Source: Strigomonas culicis
Lineage: Eukaryota > Euglenozoa > Kinetoplastea > Trypanosomatida > Trypanosomatidae
Length of the DNA: 15,609 nt
Assembly: GCA_000482145.1 (NCBI GenBank)
Contig: AUXH01000461.1
Coordinates: 1 to 15,609 of the forward strand
Reading direction: 5' to 3'
Shown: one piece after another, positions 1 through 7,674 of the stretch
Layout of the letters: each line of letters opens with the position of its first letter
How positions within the stretch are numbered: position 1 is the stretch's first letter
The notes under the pieces: generated by a model
Told to the model about the DNA's origin: nothing
Seen by the model: only the letters and a program-made list of their open reading frames with translations
The model's database searches: none
Made by a program: the position numbers and the translations under genes

Positions 1-2
<2 letters not shown>

Positions 3-34
<32 letters not shown>
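3..34. repeat. (TA)n microsatellite
   Basis: An almost perfect alternation of T and A for about 30 bases at the left edge, followed by a short degenerate AT-rich continuation to about 50. It is typical simple-sequence DNA of trypanosomatid spacers. No function is implied. Confidence 0.95.
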
Positions 35-36
<2 letters not shown>

Positions 37-64
37 ATATATATGCTATGTGTATGCGCTTCGC

Positions 65-122
65 CTTGACAAAAGTAAAGATGGTTATGGAGATAAAGAG
101 AAAGAGAAAGAGGGGGGAAAGG
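65..122 (-). promoter_or_regulatory. Predicted trans-splice acceptor of the next gene to the left
   Basis: On the minus strand, positions 122 down to about 91 form a C/T-rich tract. The first AG after it corresponds to plus-strand 65-66. This is the usual layout of a spliced-leader acceptor, and the same tract would also guide polyadenylation of the gene ending at 257. The coding region it would serve is outside the window, so the call rests only on the pattern. Confidence 0.5.
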
Positions 123-256
123 AATTAGCAGACCACTTCATTTTCGCCACAACCGAATGTATGCATACATACACGATAAAACAAAATCAGATAACAATAT
201 TCTTATGGGTAATTTCTGCTACTGTCAAGAAGAAAAAAGGAAGGAAAGCCAACAGC

Positions 257-3200
257 TTACTTTTTCCCCTCCGCCTCTCGTGGAAGGTCCTCGATCGGCC
301 GGAACGGGAACGTGTACGGGATCCGCGCTGGGTCGCCCCATGCCATGGGCGGCAGGTACTGATCCGTGTCCGTGTATGCGACGTACTGCAGAAAGCTGTA
401 CAGAGCGCGGCGCTGTGGCTCCGGCCGATTCAGCGCCGCGCCGCGGCTAGCGACGGCGGCGGTGGCGGCACCACCGCCCACCGCCTGCCCCGCCTCATGC
501 GCCGTGAGCACGGCGCCGACGCTCGCCTTCATGTCGGCGACCATCGCCGCGGCCGCGGCCTCCCGCTCCGCCTCCGTGTGCGCCGGGGCAGTGCCCACGC
601 CGCGGGGGTACCGCTCGGCCGCCTGCAGCAAAGACTGCGAGAGCGCGCTCGGCGCGGCGATGAACTTGCCGCCGCGCGCCTCCGTCAAAGGGTTGAACCC
701 GAAGTGGAAGGACGGGTAGAGCGCCTCCACCGGCTGCAGCGCCAGCACGCACCGCCGTCGCTGCTGCGGCTGCTGCTGGTGCCACTGCTCGTCCTGCGGG
801 CGGCCGCCACGCTGCCCCTCGCTCCCGTCCTCACACAGCTGCATGGTGCGCCAGTCGTCCCGAAAGTTCGTGAGGATGTGATGGAAGTGGCGCACCCCCG
901 CCTCCGCCGCGCCGCCGGGCGGCTGCTGCAGCTCGGTGGCCGCGAGGAAGGCGACGTGCTGCAGAAAGGCGACGAGCGTGTCCAGCACCGCGTCCCACAG
1001 CGGCGCCGCCGCCGCCCGCACCGCCGCGACGGCGTGCCGCTCCACAAAGCGGTCCACCGTCGCCGCGTCCAGCGCCTCCGTCGCCAGCCGCGCGTACGCC
1101 GGGTCGTCCGGCGTCGCGTAGGGACACACGCGGTGCACCAGCACCGTGCAGCGCGGGAAGCAACGGAAGTAGAGGCGCAGCCGCACCACCTCCGCGACGG
1201 AGAGAGACTGATAGAGCAGCGGCTCGGCCGTCCGCCGCGGCGCGGTGATGGCCGCCGCGGCACCGGAGCTCGCTTCGGCCGGGGCAGCGGGCCCGTTATA
1301 GGGAGCCATGCCATTGTGCAGGTACTCCAGCTTCACCATGTGGAAGACGGGGGCGGCCCCTGCCGCCGCCGAGTGGCACTGGCTGTGGACAAAGAAGGCG
1401 ACGCCGGTCTGCACCTGCTCCTGCAGGTTCACAAACCGGCTGTTCACGTTCTCCGTCTGGTGGCTCCCTGCATCCGCCGGGGCCGCCGTGGGAGCGGCGC
1501 CGCCGCCGCCGCCGCGTGACGGGTGCTGCGACCGCTGCCGGTCCCGGTGCCGCTCGTTTTTACTCATGAACCACGCCTGCTGCTTCAGCTGCTGGGCCTT
1601 GTCCGTCGTCTTGCGCAGCTCCACAAAGGCGGCGCAGCGGTGCGATGGCGCGCCGATCGCCGCCGCACCCTCGCGCTGCAGGAGGTCCAAGGTGGAGGCC
1701 TGCAGCAGCTCGCTACGGGCCTCCACCTTCGCCGGCAGTGGGGCGCCCACGCGCACAACGAGGTGGTGGGCGCCGCCCTGCCCGGGGCCCGCCGGCTCGC
1801 AGCACACGTGCACCGGCAGGCGAAACAGCCGCTCCGACGGCACGAAGGCCATGAGCAGCGCCAGCAGCGCCTCGCTCTCCACGTGCAGTGCGACGGACGA
1901 CAGGCACTCCATCACCTTCTGCTCCCGCGCGCGCAGAATCGTCTCCATGTTCAAGACGGCGTCCCTCTGCAGCAGCACCGCCCGCGCTTGCGGGCCGTCG
2001 CCGCGGGGCTGCTGCTGCTGCTGCTTGTTCGAGAACTGCTGCTTGTTCGAGAACTGCTGCTCGTATCGCGTGCGCGCATCGGCCGCGCTGCTGAGGATAC
2101 GCTTCACGTCAATAAACATGTACTTCCCGAACGGCATGAGGTGAAACAGCTGTCGTAGGTTCAGCACGTGGTAGGAGGCGATCGACGCCCCCTGGGTGGC
2201 CGCCAGGCGCAGCTGCGCCTCGTTGAGCAACGGGGTGAAGAAGCATTGATAGGCTGGGTCGGACAGACACGCGGCGGGTGTGGCCGTCGCCACCACCGAC
2301 CCCTCTACGGACGCCTCTTCCTCCAGCTCCGGCGTCTCCTCCAGCGCAATGTCGGCGAGCAGCTTGTCTAATGCACACAGCGGGAGCGCGCCGCTGGTGC
2401 CCGTGTGGGGGTCCGGCGGCGTGCCGCTCGGCCGCTGTGCCTCCGCCTCCACCATGTCGGCCGCGGCGGCGATCGGCCGCAGCACGGGCTGCGCGAGCAG
2501 CGCCGAGACGACCACCGTGTTCTTCTCCGTCTCGAAATGGTCCTCGTACTCCGCAAAGGTGAGCGCGTACCAGCACCGCTTCGCCATCTCCATTTTGCGC
2601 TGTTGCTGTTCGAGCAGCTGCTGGCGCTTGCTGGTCCCCTTTTTCCTCTTTGCGTGGCTGTCGTGGGAATGGTTGTCCTCGCTGTCGCTGCCGTTGAAGT
2701 CGCGCAGACTGCCGCGGCCGTCCGAGGCCTTGTCCGCCGCCGATTCGGCTGTGCTGTCCGGCGCGGCGATGGTGCTCTCCTGCAGTGCCTTCGCCGTCAG
2801 CGGCACCGCCTTGGGGTGCAGCTGCCGCACGCAGTCCAGCAGGCGCTGCGCCTCCCGCATCTGCCGCACGCGTCGGCGACGATAGTACGGGAGTGCAAAG
2901 TCGTGCTCCAGGTAGTCCTGGCTCCAGAGGTGGCCGTATGCCTCCTCCGCACCTGCTCCGTCGCGCCCGTCCTCGTTGTCCGTCGCCTCCTCGGCGGCGG
3001 ACACCGCCTGGCGCACAAAGAATTGCAGCGAGGCCCAGTAGTACTCGTGCATGCACTTGGTAAAGTAGTCCTGCTGCTCTTCTCGCACCAGCTCGCGCAC
3101 CTCGCTGCGGTCGGGGTACTTGTCTGCCGCGAGCCGCCGGACGTCGCCGGGCTGGAAGAGTGCGAGGTAGCGCTGCTGCTGCCCGCGCGTCAGACACGTG

Positions 3201-3712
3201 TGGCACACATAGCAGGCGCGGTCACCCACCGGCGGCGCGACGAAGAAGGCGACGGCGCGGTTCGCGCGCAGCACCTGCTGGCAGAGGGCGAGCTCCACGC
3301 GGCGGTCGGGGTCCATCTCACGGCGCACCGGGTCCTGGAAGAAGAGGCGCAGGTGCCGCGGCTGCTGCACCGCCTGCACCGCCCGGCGCAGCGTCACCGC
3401 ACGTTCGCCACCGTCGGGCCCCTGCGGCTCCTCGCGGGCGACCTCCCGTATGCGCTCGAACATGGTGTCGCCGGGGGTGGCCGCGGTGCCCGGCAGGCGG
3501 ATGAGCGACGAATGGTTCAGCAGGAGGCGCGTGGTGAGCAGCGGCGCCGCGGTGCCGTCGTCGCACAGCCCGCCGAGCGCCGCCAGGAGCTCCCCGGTCT
3601 CCACCGCGCGGTCGGCCTCGCCGTCCGGCGCGCGCTCGCGCTTGAGCCCCGGGGCGTCTCGCAGCTGAAGCGACGGCAAAGGCGGCGCCAGCGGGAGGCT
3701 AAATGGAAGCAT
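257..3712 (-). CDS. Conserved-type hypothetical protein, 1151 residues, unknown function
   Basis: I do not recognise this protein. The longest frame opens at a TTG at 3718; the first ATG is two codons later at 3712 and is the first ATG after the predicted acceptor, so it is taken as the start. The stop is TAA. A compact Cys cluster (C167, C170, C173, spacing CxxCxxC) sits in an ordered-looking N-terminal region that also holds aromatic-rich segments at about 215-235 and 255-270. Residues about 310-375 are acidic, His/Ser-rich and then Lys/Arg-rich (AKRKKGTSKRQQ at about 350-365), a possible nuclear localisation patch. A tandem FSNKQQ repeat and a Gln run follow at about 545-565. Residues about 750-960 and the last 60 are again rich in aromatic and hydrophobic residues and probably fold. 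No signal peptide or clear membrane span is visible. Frame length and the surrounding splice signals make it a real gene; function is open. Confidence 0.88.
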   Translation of the reverse strand: MLPFSLPLAPPLPSLQLRDAPGLKRERAPDGEADRAVETGELLAALGGLCDDGTAAPLLTTRLLLNHSSLIRLPGTAATPGDTMFERIREVAREEPQGPDGGERAVTLRRAVQAVQQPRHLRLFFQDPVRREMDPDRRVELALCQQVLRANRAVAFFVAPPVGDRACYVCHTCLTRGQQQRYLALFQPGDVRRLAADKYPDRSEVRELVREEQQDYFTKCMHEYYWASLQFFVRQAVSAAEEATDNEDGRDGAGAEEAYGHLWSQDYLEHDFALPYYRRRRVRQMREAQRLLDCVRQLHPKAVPLTAKALQESTIAAPDSTAESAADKASDGRGSLRDFNGSDSEDNHSHDSHAKRKKGTSKRQQLLEQQQRKMEMAKRCWYALTFAEYEDHFETEKNTVVVSALLAQPVLRPIAAAADMVEAEAQRPSGTPPDPHTGTSGALPLCALDKLLADIALEETPELEEEASVEGSVVATATPAACLSDPAYQCFFTPLLNEAQLRLAATQGASIASYHVLNLRQLFHLMPFGKYMFIDVKRILSSAADARTRYEQQFSNKQQFSNKQQQQQPRGDGPQARAVLLQRDAVLNMETILRAREQKVMECLSSVALHVESEALLALLMAFVPSERLFRLPVHVCCEPAGPGQGGAHHLVVRVGAPLPAKVEARSELLQASTLDLLQREGAAAIGAPSHRCAAFVELRKTTDKAQQLKQQAWFMSKNERHRDRQRSQHPSRGGGGGAAPTAAPADAGSHQTENVNSRFVNLQEQVQTGVAFFVHSQCHSAAAGAAPVFHMVKLEYLHNGMAPYNGPAAPAEASSGAAAAITAPRRTAEPLLYQSLSVAEVVRLRLYFRCFPRCTVLVHRVCPYATPDDPAYARLATEALDAATVDRFVERHAVAAVRAAAAPLWDAVLDTLVAFLQHVAFLAATELQQPPGGAAEAGVRHFHHILTNFRDDWRTMQLCEDGSEGQRGGRPQDEQWHQQQPQQRRRCVLALQPVEALYPSFHFGFNPLTEARGGKFIAAPSALSQSLLQAAERYPRGVGTAPAHTEAEREAAAAAMVADMKASVGAVLTAHEAGQAVGGGAATAAVASRGAALNRPEPQRRALYSFLQYVAYTDTDQYLPPMAWGDPARIPYTFPFRPIEDLPREAEGKK
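2021..2056 (-). repeat. 18-bp tandem duplication inside the 257-3712 gene
   Basis: Two identical 18-base copies lie back to back (2021-2038 and 2039-2056) and keep the reading frame. On the minus strand they add a second FSNKQQ block next to a Gln run encoded by CAG codons. This looks like a recent replication-slippage event in a low-complexity linker. Confidence 0.93.
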
Positions 3713-4035
3713 CCGCAATGAGGCACCGCTGTATCTATAGAATTACAACAAAATAAAGGGTGTGCGTGTTGCTACTGTGTGAAGTGAGAAACGAGAAGAA
3801 GGAGAGGGGGGGAAAAAGAATAGGATGCACGATATTGTGACAAAATTAAACAAAAGCACAGCAGAACCACATTGAATAAATGGTAACAACACACAAGGGT
3901 GCTACTAGACACACAAATTATGGTATGGATAGACACGCTTGTACAGCAGGAAGAAGATGCACAAAACACCTCCACCATCCCAACAACAGAAAAAAAAACG
4001 AGTGGGTCTACAATCGCACTCGCGGTGTACGTGTG
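3713..4035. other. Intergenic region between the 1151-aa gene and the SDR at 4036-5505
   Basis: About 320 bases of AT-rich spacer. It carries the 3' untranslated region of the SDR on its right and the splice acceptor and roughly 60-base leader of the 1151-residue gene on its left. There is no convincing coding frame. The open frames here on either strand are short or run in from antisense coding sequence. Confidence 0.7.
3772..3824 (-). promoter_or_regulatory. Predicted trans-splice acceptor for the 257-3712 gene
   Basis: Minus-strand positions 3824-3781 form a long C/T-rich tract. AG dinucleotides follow at plus-strand 3775-3776 and 3772-3773. The resulting leader is about 60 bases and holds no ATG before 3712, which supports 3712 as the start codon. 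Confidence 0.7.
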
Positions 4036-5505
4036 CTATGCCTGCTGACTACCTGCATCCGCTATCTTGTCGTGCAGCCACGCGCCATACAGAGCGCGCG
4101 CCTCGCCGTCCTGCGCCCACGGCGACAGGCAGCAGACCCCGCTCCCGGCCCCGTACTCGCCCGAGCAGAGATAGTAGCCGCCCTGCAGCAGACCGTGGTT
4201 CGTGACGCTGAGGCGCAGCGTCGACTGCGCCGCCTCGCGCCAGGTCTTGCCGACGAGCAGGGAGGGGAGATAGACGCCGTAGTCCAGCACCCACGTCGGC
4301 AGCAGGTCACGGTAGAGATAGGTCGTGCTGATGCCGGGGTGGCAGCAGGCGACAAACACGAGCGGGCCCGCGCCGCCCTTGCGGGTCGCGGCGGAAGCCC
4401 CCGCAGCCGGGGGGAAGGAGAGCGTGGACACCTGCTGCGCGAGCAGCTGAGTGTTCCAGATGCACGCGAGCTTGGACAGCCCGTAGTAGCCCACAAAGTT
4501 ACCCAACGTGAAGGCGGCAGGGACGTACTCCGCGGCGCTCCGCGCGCGCGCCTGAAGCGCCTGCAGCGCCGCCCGGCCCCCCACCTCGCCCTTCGGCGTG
4601 GTCGGGCGGGCGCCGCGCCGCGCCCGGTACGTCTCCTCGAGCCCCAGCAGCATGCACAGCGGGTGGAGCCCCGCGGCGGGGCCGCCCGAGGCCCAGGCCC
4701 GCAGCCGGCGCGTCACGTCCGTGAGACCAAGAAAGAGGTGGCAGCTCGACGCGACGTTCACGACGCGCGAGGTCACGTTCGTTTCCCGCGCCGTCTGAGC
4801 GAGCACCGGCAGCAGCAGCGTCGTGAGCAGGTAAGACCCCACCGCGTTCGTCGCGAGCATCTCCTCCAGGCCCTCCCAGCGGCCGCCGACAAAGCGCAGC
4901 TCCCGGCGCAGCACCCCCGCCGCGTTGACGAGCAGCGCGAGGGGGAACTCCTTCGCGTGCGCCACCAGCGTCGCGGCGAAGGCCCGCACGGAGGCCTCCT
5001 GCCGCAGGTCGACCGTGCCCAGCACGGTCACCTCCCCGCCCGCGTCGGCGGCGCTGCCGAGGTAGTCCGCCGGGAAGAAGAGGTGCAGCACGTCCAGCGC
5101 GGGCAGCAGGCGCCGCCACCAGTGCGCGCGCCACCAGCGCTGCCGCCGCACCTGCGCCCGCACCGCGTCGCGCGCCCGCAGCAGCCGCTGCGCGTCGCGG
5201 CCGGCCAGCACCACCGTCCAGCCGTGCAGCGCCAGTGCCTCCGCGGCGCCGTAGCCGACGCCGCTGCTCGCGCCCACCACGAGCGCGACGCGACCGGTGA
5301 AGTCCACCCCGTCCGGCCACGCGCAGCGGCTGCCGGCGGCGATCGCGCGGCACCCGCCGCAGCAGCTCGCAACGAACAGGAGCGTGTTGAGGAGGCCCGA
5401 CTGCTGCCACCACACGGGCTGCCAGAAGTGGAGAACGACGAGGGTGGCGAGAAAGAAGAGCAGGGCGAGTGCCGCGGAGAACTCGGAGGCATAGGGATGT
5501 ATCAT
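4036..5505 (-). CDS. Short-chain dehydrogenase/reductase, membrane-anchored, retinol-dehydrogenase-like, with insertions
   Basis: A 489-residue NAD(P)-dependent oxidoreductase of the SDR superfamily. ATG at 5505 is the first ATG after the predicted acceptor; the stop is TAG. An N-terminal hydrophobic segment (about 10-28) and a second at about 39-50 suggest membrane anchoring. The SDR landmarks are in order: cofactor-binding GASSGVG at 78-84 (Val before it where Thr is common), NAAG at 194-197, the structural Asn in LATNAVG (N220), active-site Ser in VASS (253/254), YGLSK with Tyr341 and Lys345, and a CCHPG motif at 387-391. The order matches the retinol dehydrogenase/WWOX-like branch. It is longer than the usual 300-330 residues because of inserts at about 108-160 and 260-335, the second pushing Ser and Tyr nearly 90 residues apart instead of about 13. 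The substrate cannot be told from sequence. A second, distinct SDR lies at 10510-11829. Confidence 0.9.
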   Translation of the reverse strand: MIHPYASEFSAALALLFFLATLVVLHFWQPVWWQQSGLLNTLLFVASCCGGCRAIAAGSRCAWPDGVDFTGRVALVVGASSGVGYGAAEALALHGWTVVLAGRDAQRLLRARDAVRAQVRRQRWWRAHWWRRLLPALDVLHLFFPADYLGSAADAGGEVTVLGTVDLRQEASVRAFAATLVAHAKEFPLALLVNAAGVLRRELRFVGGRWEGLEEMLATNAVGSYLLTTLLLPVLAQTARETNVTSRVVNVASSCHLFLGLTDVTRRLRAWASGGPAAGLHPLCMLLGLEETYRARRGARPTTPKGEVGGRAALQALQARARSAAEYVPAAFTLGNFVGYYGLSKLACIWNTQLLAQQVSTLSFPPAAGASAATRKGGAGPLVFVACCHPGISTTYLYRDLLPTWVLDYGVYLPSLLVGKTWREAAQSTLRLSVTNHGLLQGGYYLCSGEYGAGSGVCCLSPWAQDGEARALYGAWLHDKIADAGSQQA

Positions 5506-6195
5506 GACTGTCGCTCCACTCTCTGATGCACCTTGATTTCTTTTCGGTGTTGGAATAGACAGAAGGAGAAACGCTACTCAGTAAGGTGAGCTTGCTGAAT
5601 GTAAAGATGAATAGAGAGAGAGAATAGAATAAGACATATACCGAGAGAAAGAGAGAGAGAAAACCACCAGAGAAAAGAAGAAAAAAAAGATAAAGCTGAG
5701 TTCCGACGTTGTTGTCGTTTTTTTTTTTTTAATGTCTGTGGCACAAAAGAACTGCACAATGTCTTGTCACATAAAAGAAAGAGCACTCTATACAAAACGA
5801 TCACTTACATGCCGCTTAGGAAATAGAAGAAGAGCTAACACGAGGAGTGATTTATAGCAATAAGTAACGTGTGGCTGCATTTCTGAAGGAAATAGACACA
5901 CCGCATTGAAGAACAAAAATAATAAAAACTATATATATTAAAGTGCATGGGTTTTGACTGAAACTCTTGTATTTGAAGCACAGAAGTCAAAGTTTGACAA
6001 TTTCGTACTTTCACTCATTAGACTGCTTAAAAAAGAAAAGAGAGAAGCATACAAGAGAACAGAAGAGAAAAATGAAAAGAAGATCTTACAATACTTCTTC
6101 ATTATTTGCCTTTCCTCATTTTTCCTCTGCTATGAGCAATAGAAAGCAGCTGTCCCATATACTTCTCTTTGTTCTTCCTTTACTTCATTAACTCG
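5506..6195. other. Intergenic region between the SDR (4036-5505) and adenine aminohydrolase
   Basis: About 690 bases, strongly AT-rich. The part next to 5505 holds the leader and splice acceptor of the SDR. The rest should be the 3' untranslated region of adenine aminohydrolase plus spacer. It contains a T12 homopolymer near 5719-5731 and many short purine runs on the plus strand. The short open frames on both strands have AT-rich, low-complexity translations and I do not call them genes. Confidence 0.7.
5595..5697 (-). promoter_or_regulatory. Predicted trans-splice acceptor for the SDR at 4036-5505
   Basis: The minus strand shows an almost continuous C/T-rich stretch from 5697 to about 5608. 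The first good AG (in CATTCAG) is at plus-strand 5595-5596, with another three bases on at 5591-5592. The leader is about 89 bases and has no ATG before 5505. Confidence 0.7.
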
Positions 6196-7344
6196 TTAAT
6201 GTTGAGAAACCACTTGATCAATCTCCGCCAAGAAAGCTGCCTTTCGCTCCTCCGAAATAAAACTGGCGACAATTGAATTCTTGACCATCTGCACGAGCAG
6301 TGCCTCCATCCCCGCCTCCGCCTCGATCGGCAGCGTGCTTGTCTCCGCCTGGATGAGCCCGTGGCCCACCGGCTGGAAGTGCCGGCAGCAGATGTAACGC
6401 AGGTTGTCGTTCATGTACCCGCCGAAGTAGGCGGGGTCGTCCGAGTTCAGCGTGACGCAGAGCCCGCGCCGCGCGAGGGCGAGCACCACCTCGCGGCACG
6501 CGTCGCGGCTCGCGAACACCTGCAGCTTCACGTTGGAAAAGGGGCACACGGTCAGCGGCGTCTGCGCCGCGACGAGCCGCTCCTGCAGCGCCGCGTCGCG
6601 GATGCTCGCGACGCCGTGGTCGATGCGGCTGACGTGCAGCAGATCGAGCGCGGCGGCCATGTACGCCGGCGGCCCCTCCTCCCCGGCGTGGGCCACCGTG
6701 TAGGGCACGTGCAGCACCTCGCGGCAGTAGCGAAAGAGCCGCTCGAACTTCGCCGGCGGGTTGCCGACCTCCGACGAGTCGAGCCCGACCGCGACGAAGG
6801 CGCCCTGCGCAAAGAGCGCGCGCACGCTGCGGCCCTCGGCCGTGTCGGCCTGCAGCAGCTCGAGGCACTCCTCCTCGCTCGTGTGCCGCAGGAAGCTGAA
6901 GATGAGCCCGATCGTGATGCCGAAGTCCGCCGTGCCCCGCGCGAAGCCCTTCGCGAGGCCGTTGTACACGGTGGCGAACGGCACGCCGCGGCTCGTGTGG
7001 CCCTGCGGGTCGAAGAAGGGCTCCGCGTGCACGACGTGGTCCGCGTGCAGTCGCCGCATGTACGCGTAGGCGAGCGCCTCGAAGTCCTCCTCCCGCAGCA
7101 GCACCGACATGCCCTGGTAATAGAGGTCGAGGAAGGACTGCAGGTTGGAGAACTCGTACGCGCCGCGCACCTCCTCCACGGAGCGGTACGGGATGTCCAC
7201 GTCGTTCTTCTGCGAGAGGGCGAAGAGCAGCTCCGGCTCGAGCGAGCCCTCAATGTGGAGGTGCAGCTCCGCCTTGGGCAGGGCCACAATCAGCTTTTCT
7301 AGACGCGCGTCGGTGTCTGAGATCGCCGTCGCCGCGGAAGCCAT
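6196..7344 (-). CDS. AAH: Adenine aminohydrolase (adenine deaminase)
   Basis: A 382-residue zinc-dependent deaminase of the adenosine/adenine deaminase superfamily, predicted to convert adenine to hypoxanthine plus ammonia for purine salvage. The frame is open to a TTG at 7386, but the first ATG after the splice acceptor is 7344, giving MASAATAIS. The landmarks are complete: zinc ligands H28 and H30 in ELHLHIEGSLEPE, H219 and catalytic E222 in VAHAGEEGPP, H243 in RIDHGVAS, CPFSNVKLQVF at 267-277, and D302/D303 in LNSDDPAYFGGY. The block GLDSSEVGNPPAKF (188-201) is typical of the adenine-preferring branch (fungal Aah1 and bacterial relatives) rather than true adenosine deaminases. Length is normal and no key residue is missing. 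The enzyme is known from Leishmania and Crithidia. No signal peptide or standard peroxisomal tail is visible, so it is probably cytosolic. Confidence 0.96.
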   Translation of the reverse strand: MASAATAISDTDARLEKLIVALPKAELHLHIEGSLEPELLFALSQKNDVDIPYRSVEEVRGAYEFSNLQSFLDLYYQGMSVLLREEDFEALAYAYMRRLHADHVVHAEPFFDPQGHTSRGVPFATVYNGLAKGFARGTADFGITIGLIFSFLRHTSEEECLELLQADTAEGRSVRALFAQGAFVAVGLDSSEVGNPPAKFERLFRYCREVLHVPYTVAHAGEEGPPAYMAAALDLLHVSRIDHGVASIRDAALQERLVAAQTPLTVCPFSNVKLQVFASRDACREVVLALARRGLCVTLNSDDPAYFGGYMNDNLRYICCRHFQPVGHGLIQAETSTLPIEAEAGMEALLVQMVKNSIVASFISEERKAAFLAEIDQVVSQH

Positions 7345-7450
7345 GATGAATTGCCCTTGGTAGTTTGACAAGAGGAAGAAGAACAATCAATGAGAAAGGA
7401 CAACCGCTTCTGTGGTAATAGTTTGTGGTTGATGTTGATATTGCTTTCGG

Positions 7451-7503
7451 CTCCATGGTAAGAAGAAAGAAGGAAGAAAAAGAGAGAAGGAAATGAAGGA
7501 AGT
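7451..7503 (-). promoter_or_regulatory. AAH: Predicted trans-splice acceptor for adenine aminohydrolase
   Basis: The minus strand has a C/T-rich tract from 7503 to 7461. The first AG after it is at plus-strand 7451-7452. An ATG at 7456-7454 lies just before this AG and would be removed. The leader from 7450 contains no ATG until 7344, which decides the start. Confidence 0.75.
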
Positions 7504-7507
7504 GGAG

Positions 7508-7533
7508 ACACACACACACACACACACACACAC
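7508..7533. repeat. (AC)n / (GT)n microsatellite
   Basis: Thirteen perfect AC dinucleotides on the plus strand, that is (GT)n on the coding strand, directly upstream of the pyrimidine tract for adenine aminohydrolase. GT/AC repeats are common in trypanosomatid spacers. Confidence 0.95.
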
Positions 7534-7674
7534 GCATGCGGAAACAGAAGTCGACAGAACGGTAGTACTTTAACGAAGGGGGGGGGACAGACTCTTACTG
7601 AATGAGCCAAAACAGTTTTATTTAGAACAATTACGCATTATGTAAAGAGTACAAGTAGGACGCACAGAGACCCC

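Larger units (their letters stand above)
1..256. other. Intergenic region at left edge
   Basis: AT-rich spacer downstream of the stop codon of the gene ending at 257. It should hold the 3' untranslated region of that gene and the 5' processing signals of the next minus-strand gene, which lies outside the window. It contains a TA dinucleotide run at 3-32 and a purine-rich block at 91-122, which is a pyrimidine tract on the minus strand. No protein-coding frame is convincing here. Confidence 0.7.
7345..7674. other. Intergenic region between adenine aminohydrolase and the lipase-fold gene
   Basis: About 330 bases. The part near 7345 is the roughly 100-base leader of adenine aminohydrolase, preceded by its splice acceptor. 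An AC/GT repeat and a G8 run lie further right. The remainder is the 3' untranslated region of the lipase-fold gene. Open frames on the minus strand here are extensions through the pyrimidine tract and are not called. Confidence 0.7.

Noticed and set aside
50..1519. Long plus-strand open frame antisense to the 1151-residue gene
   Set aside because: Arg/Leu/His-rich, low-complexity translation with no recognisable motif; it begins at a non-ATG codon and mirrors GC-rich minus-strand coding sequence.
2405..3721. 438-codon plus-strand frame
   Set aside because: Antisense shadow of the 257-3712 gene, kept open by high GC at third codon positions; no splice signals on the plus strand.
3880..5526. 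548-codon plus-strand frame
   Set aside because: Antisense to an SDR with clear motifs; the translation is compositionally biased and lacks motifs.
7409..7456. ATG within the adenine aminohydrolase leader region as an alternative start
   Set aside because: The ATG at 7456-7454 lies just before the predicted acceptor AG, so it would not be in the mature mRNA.
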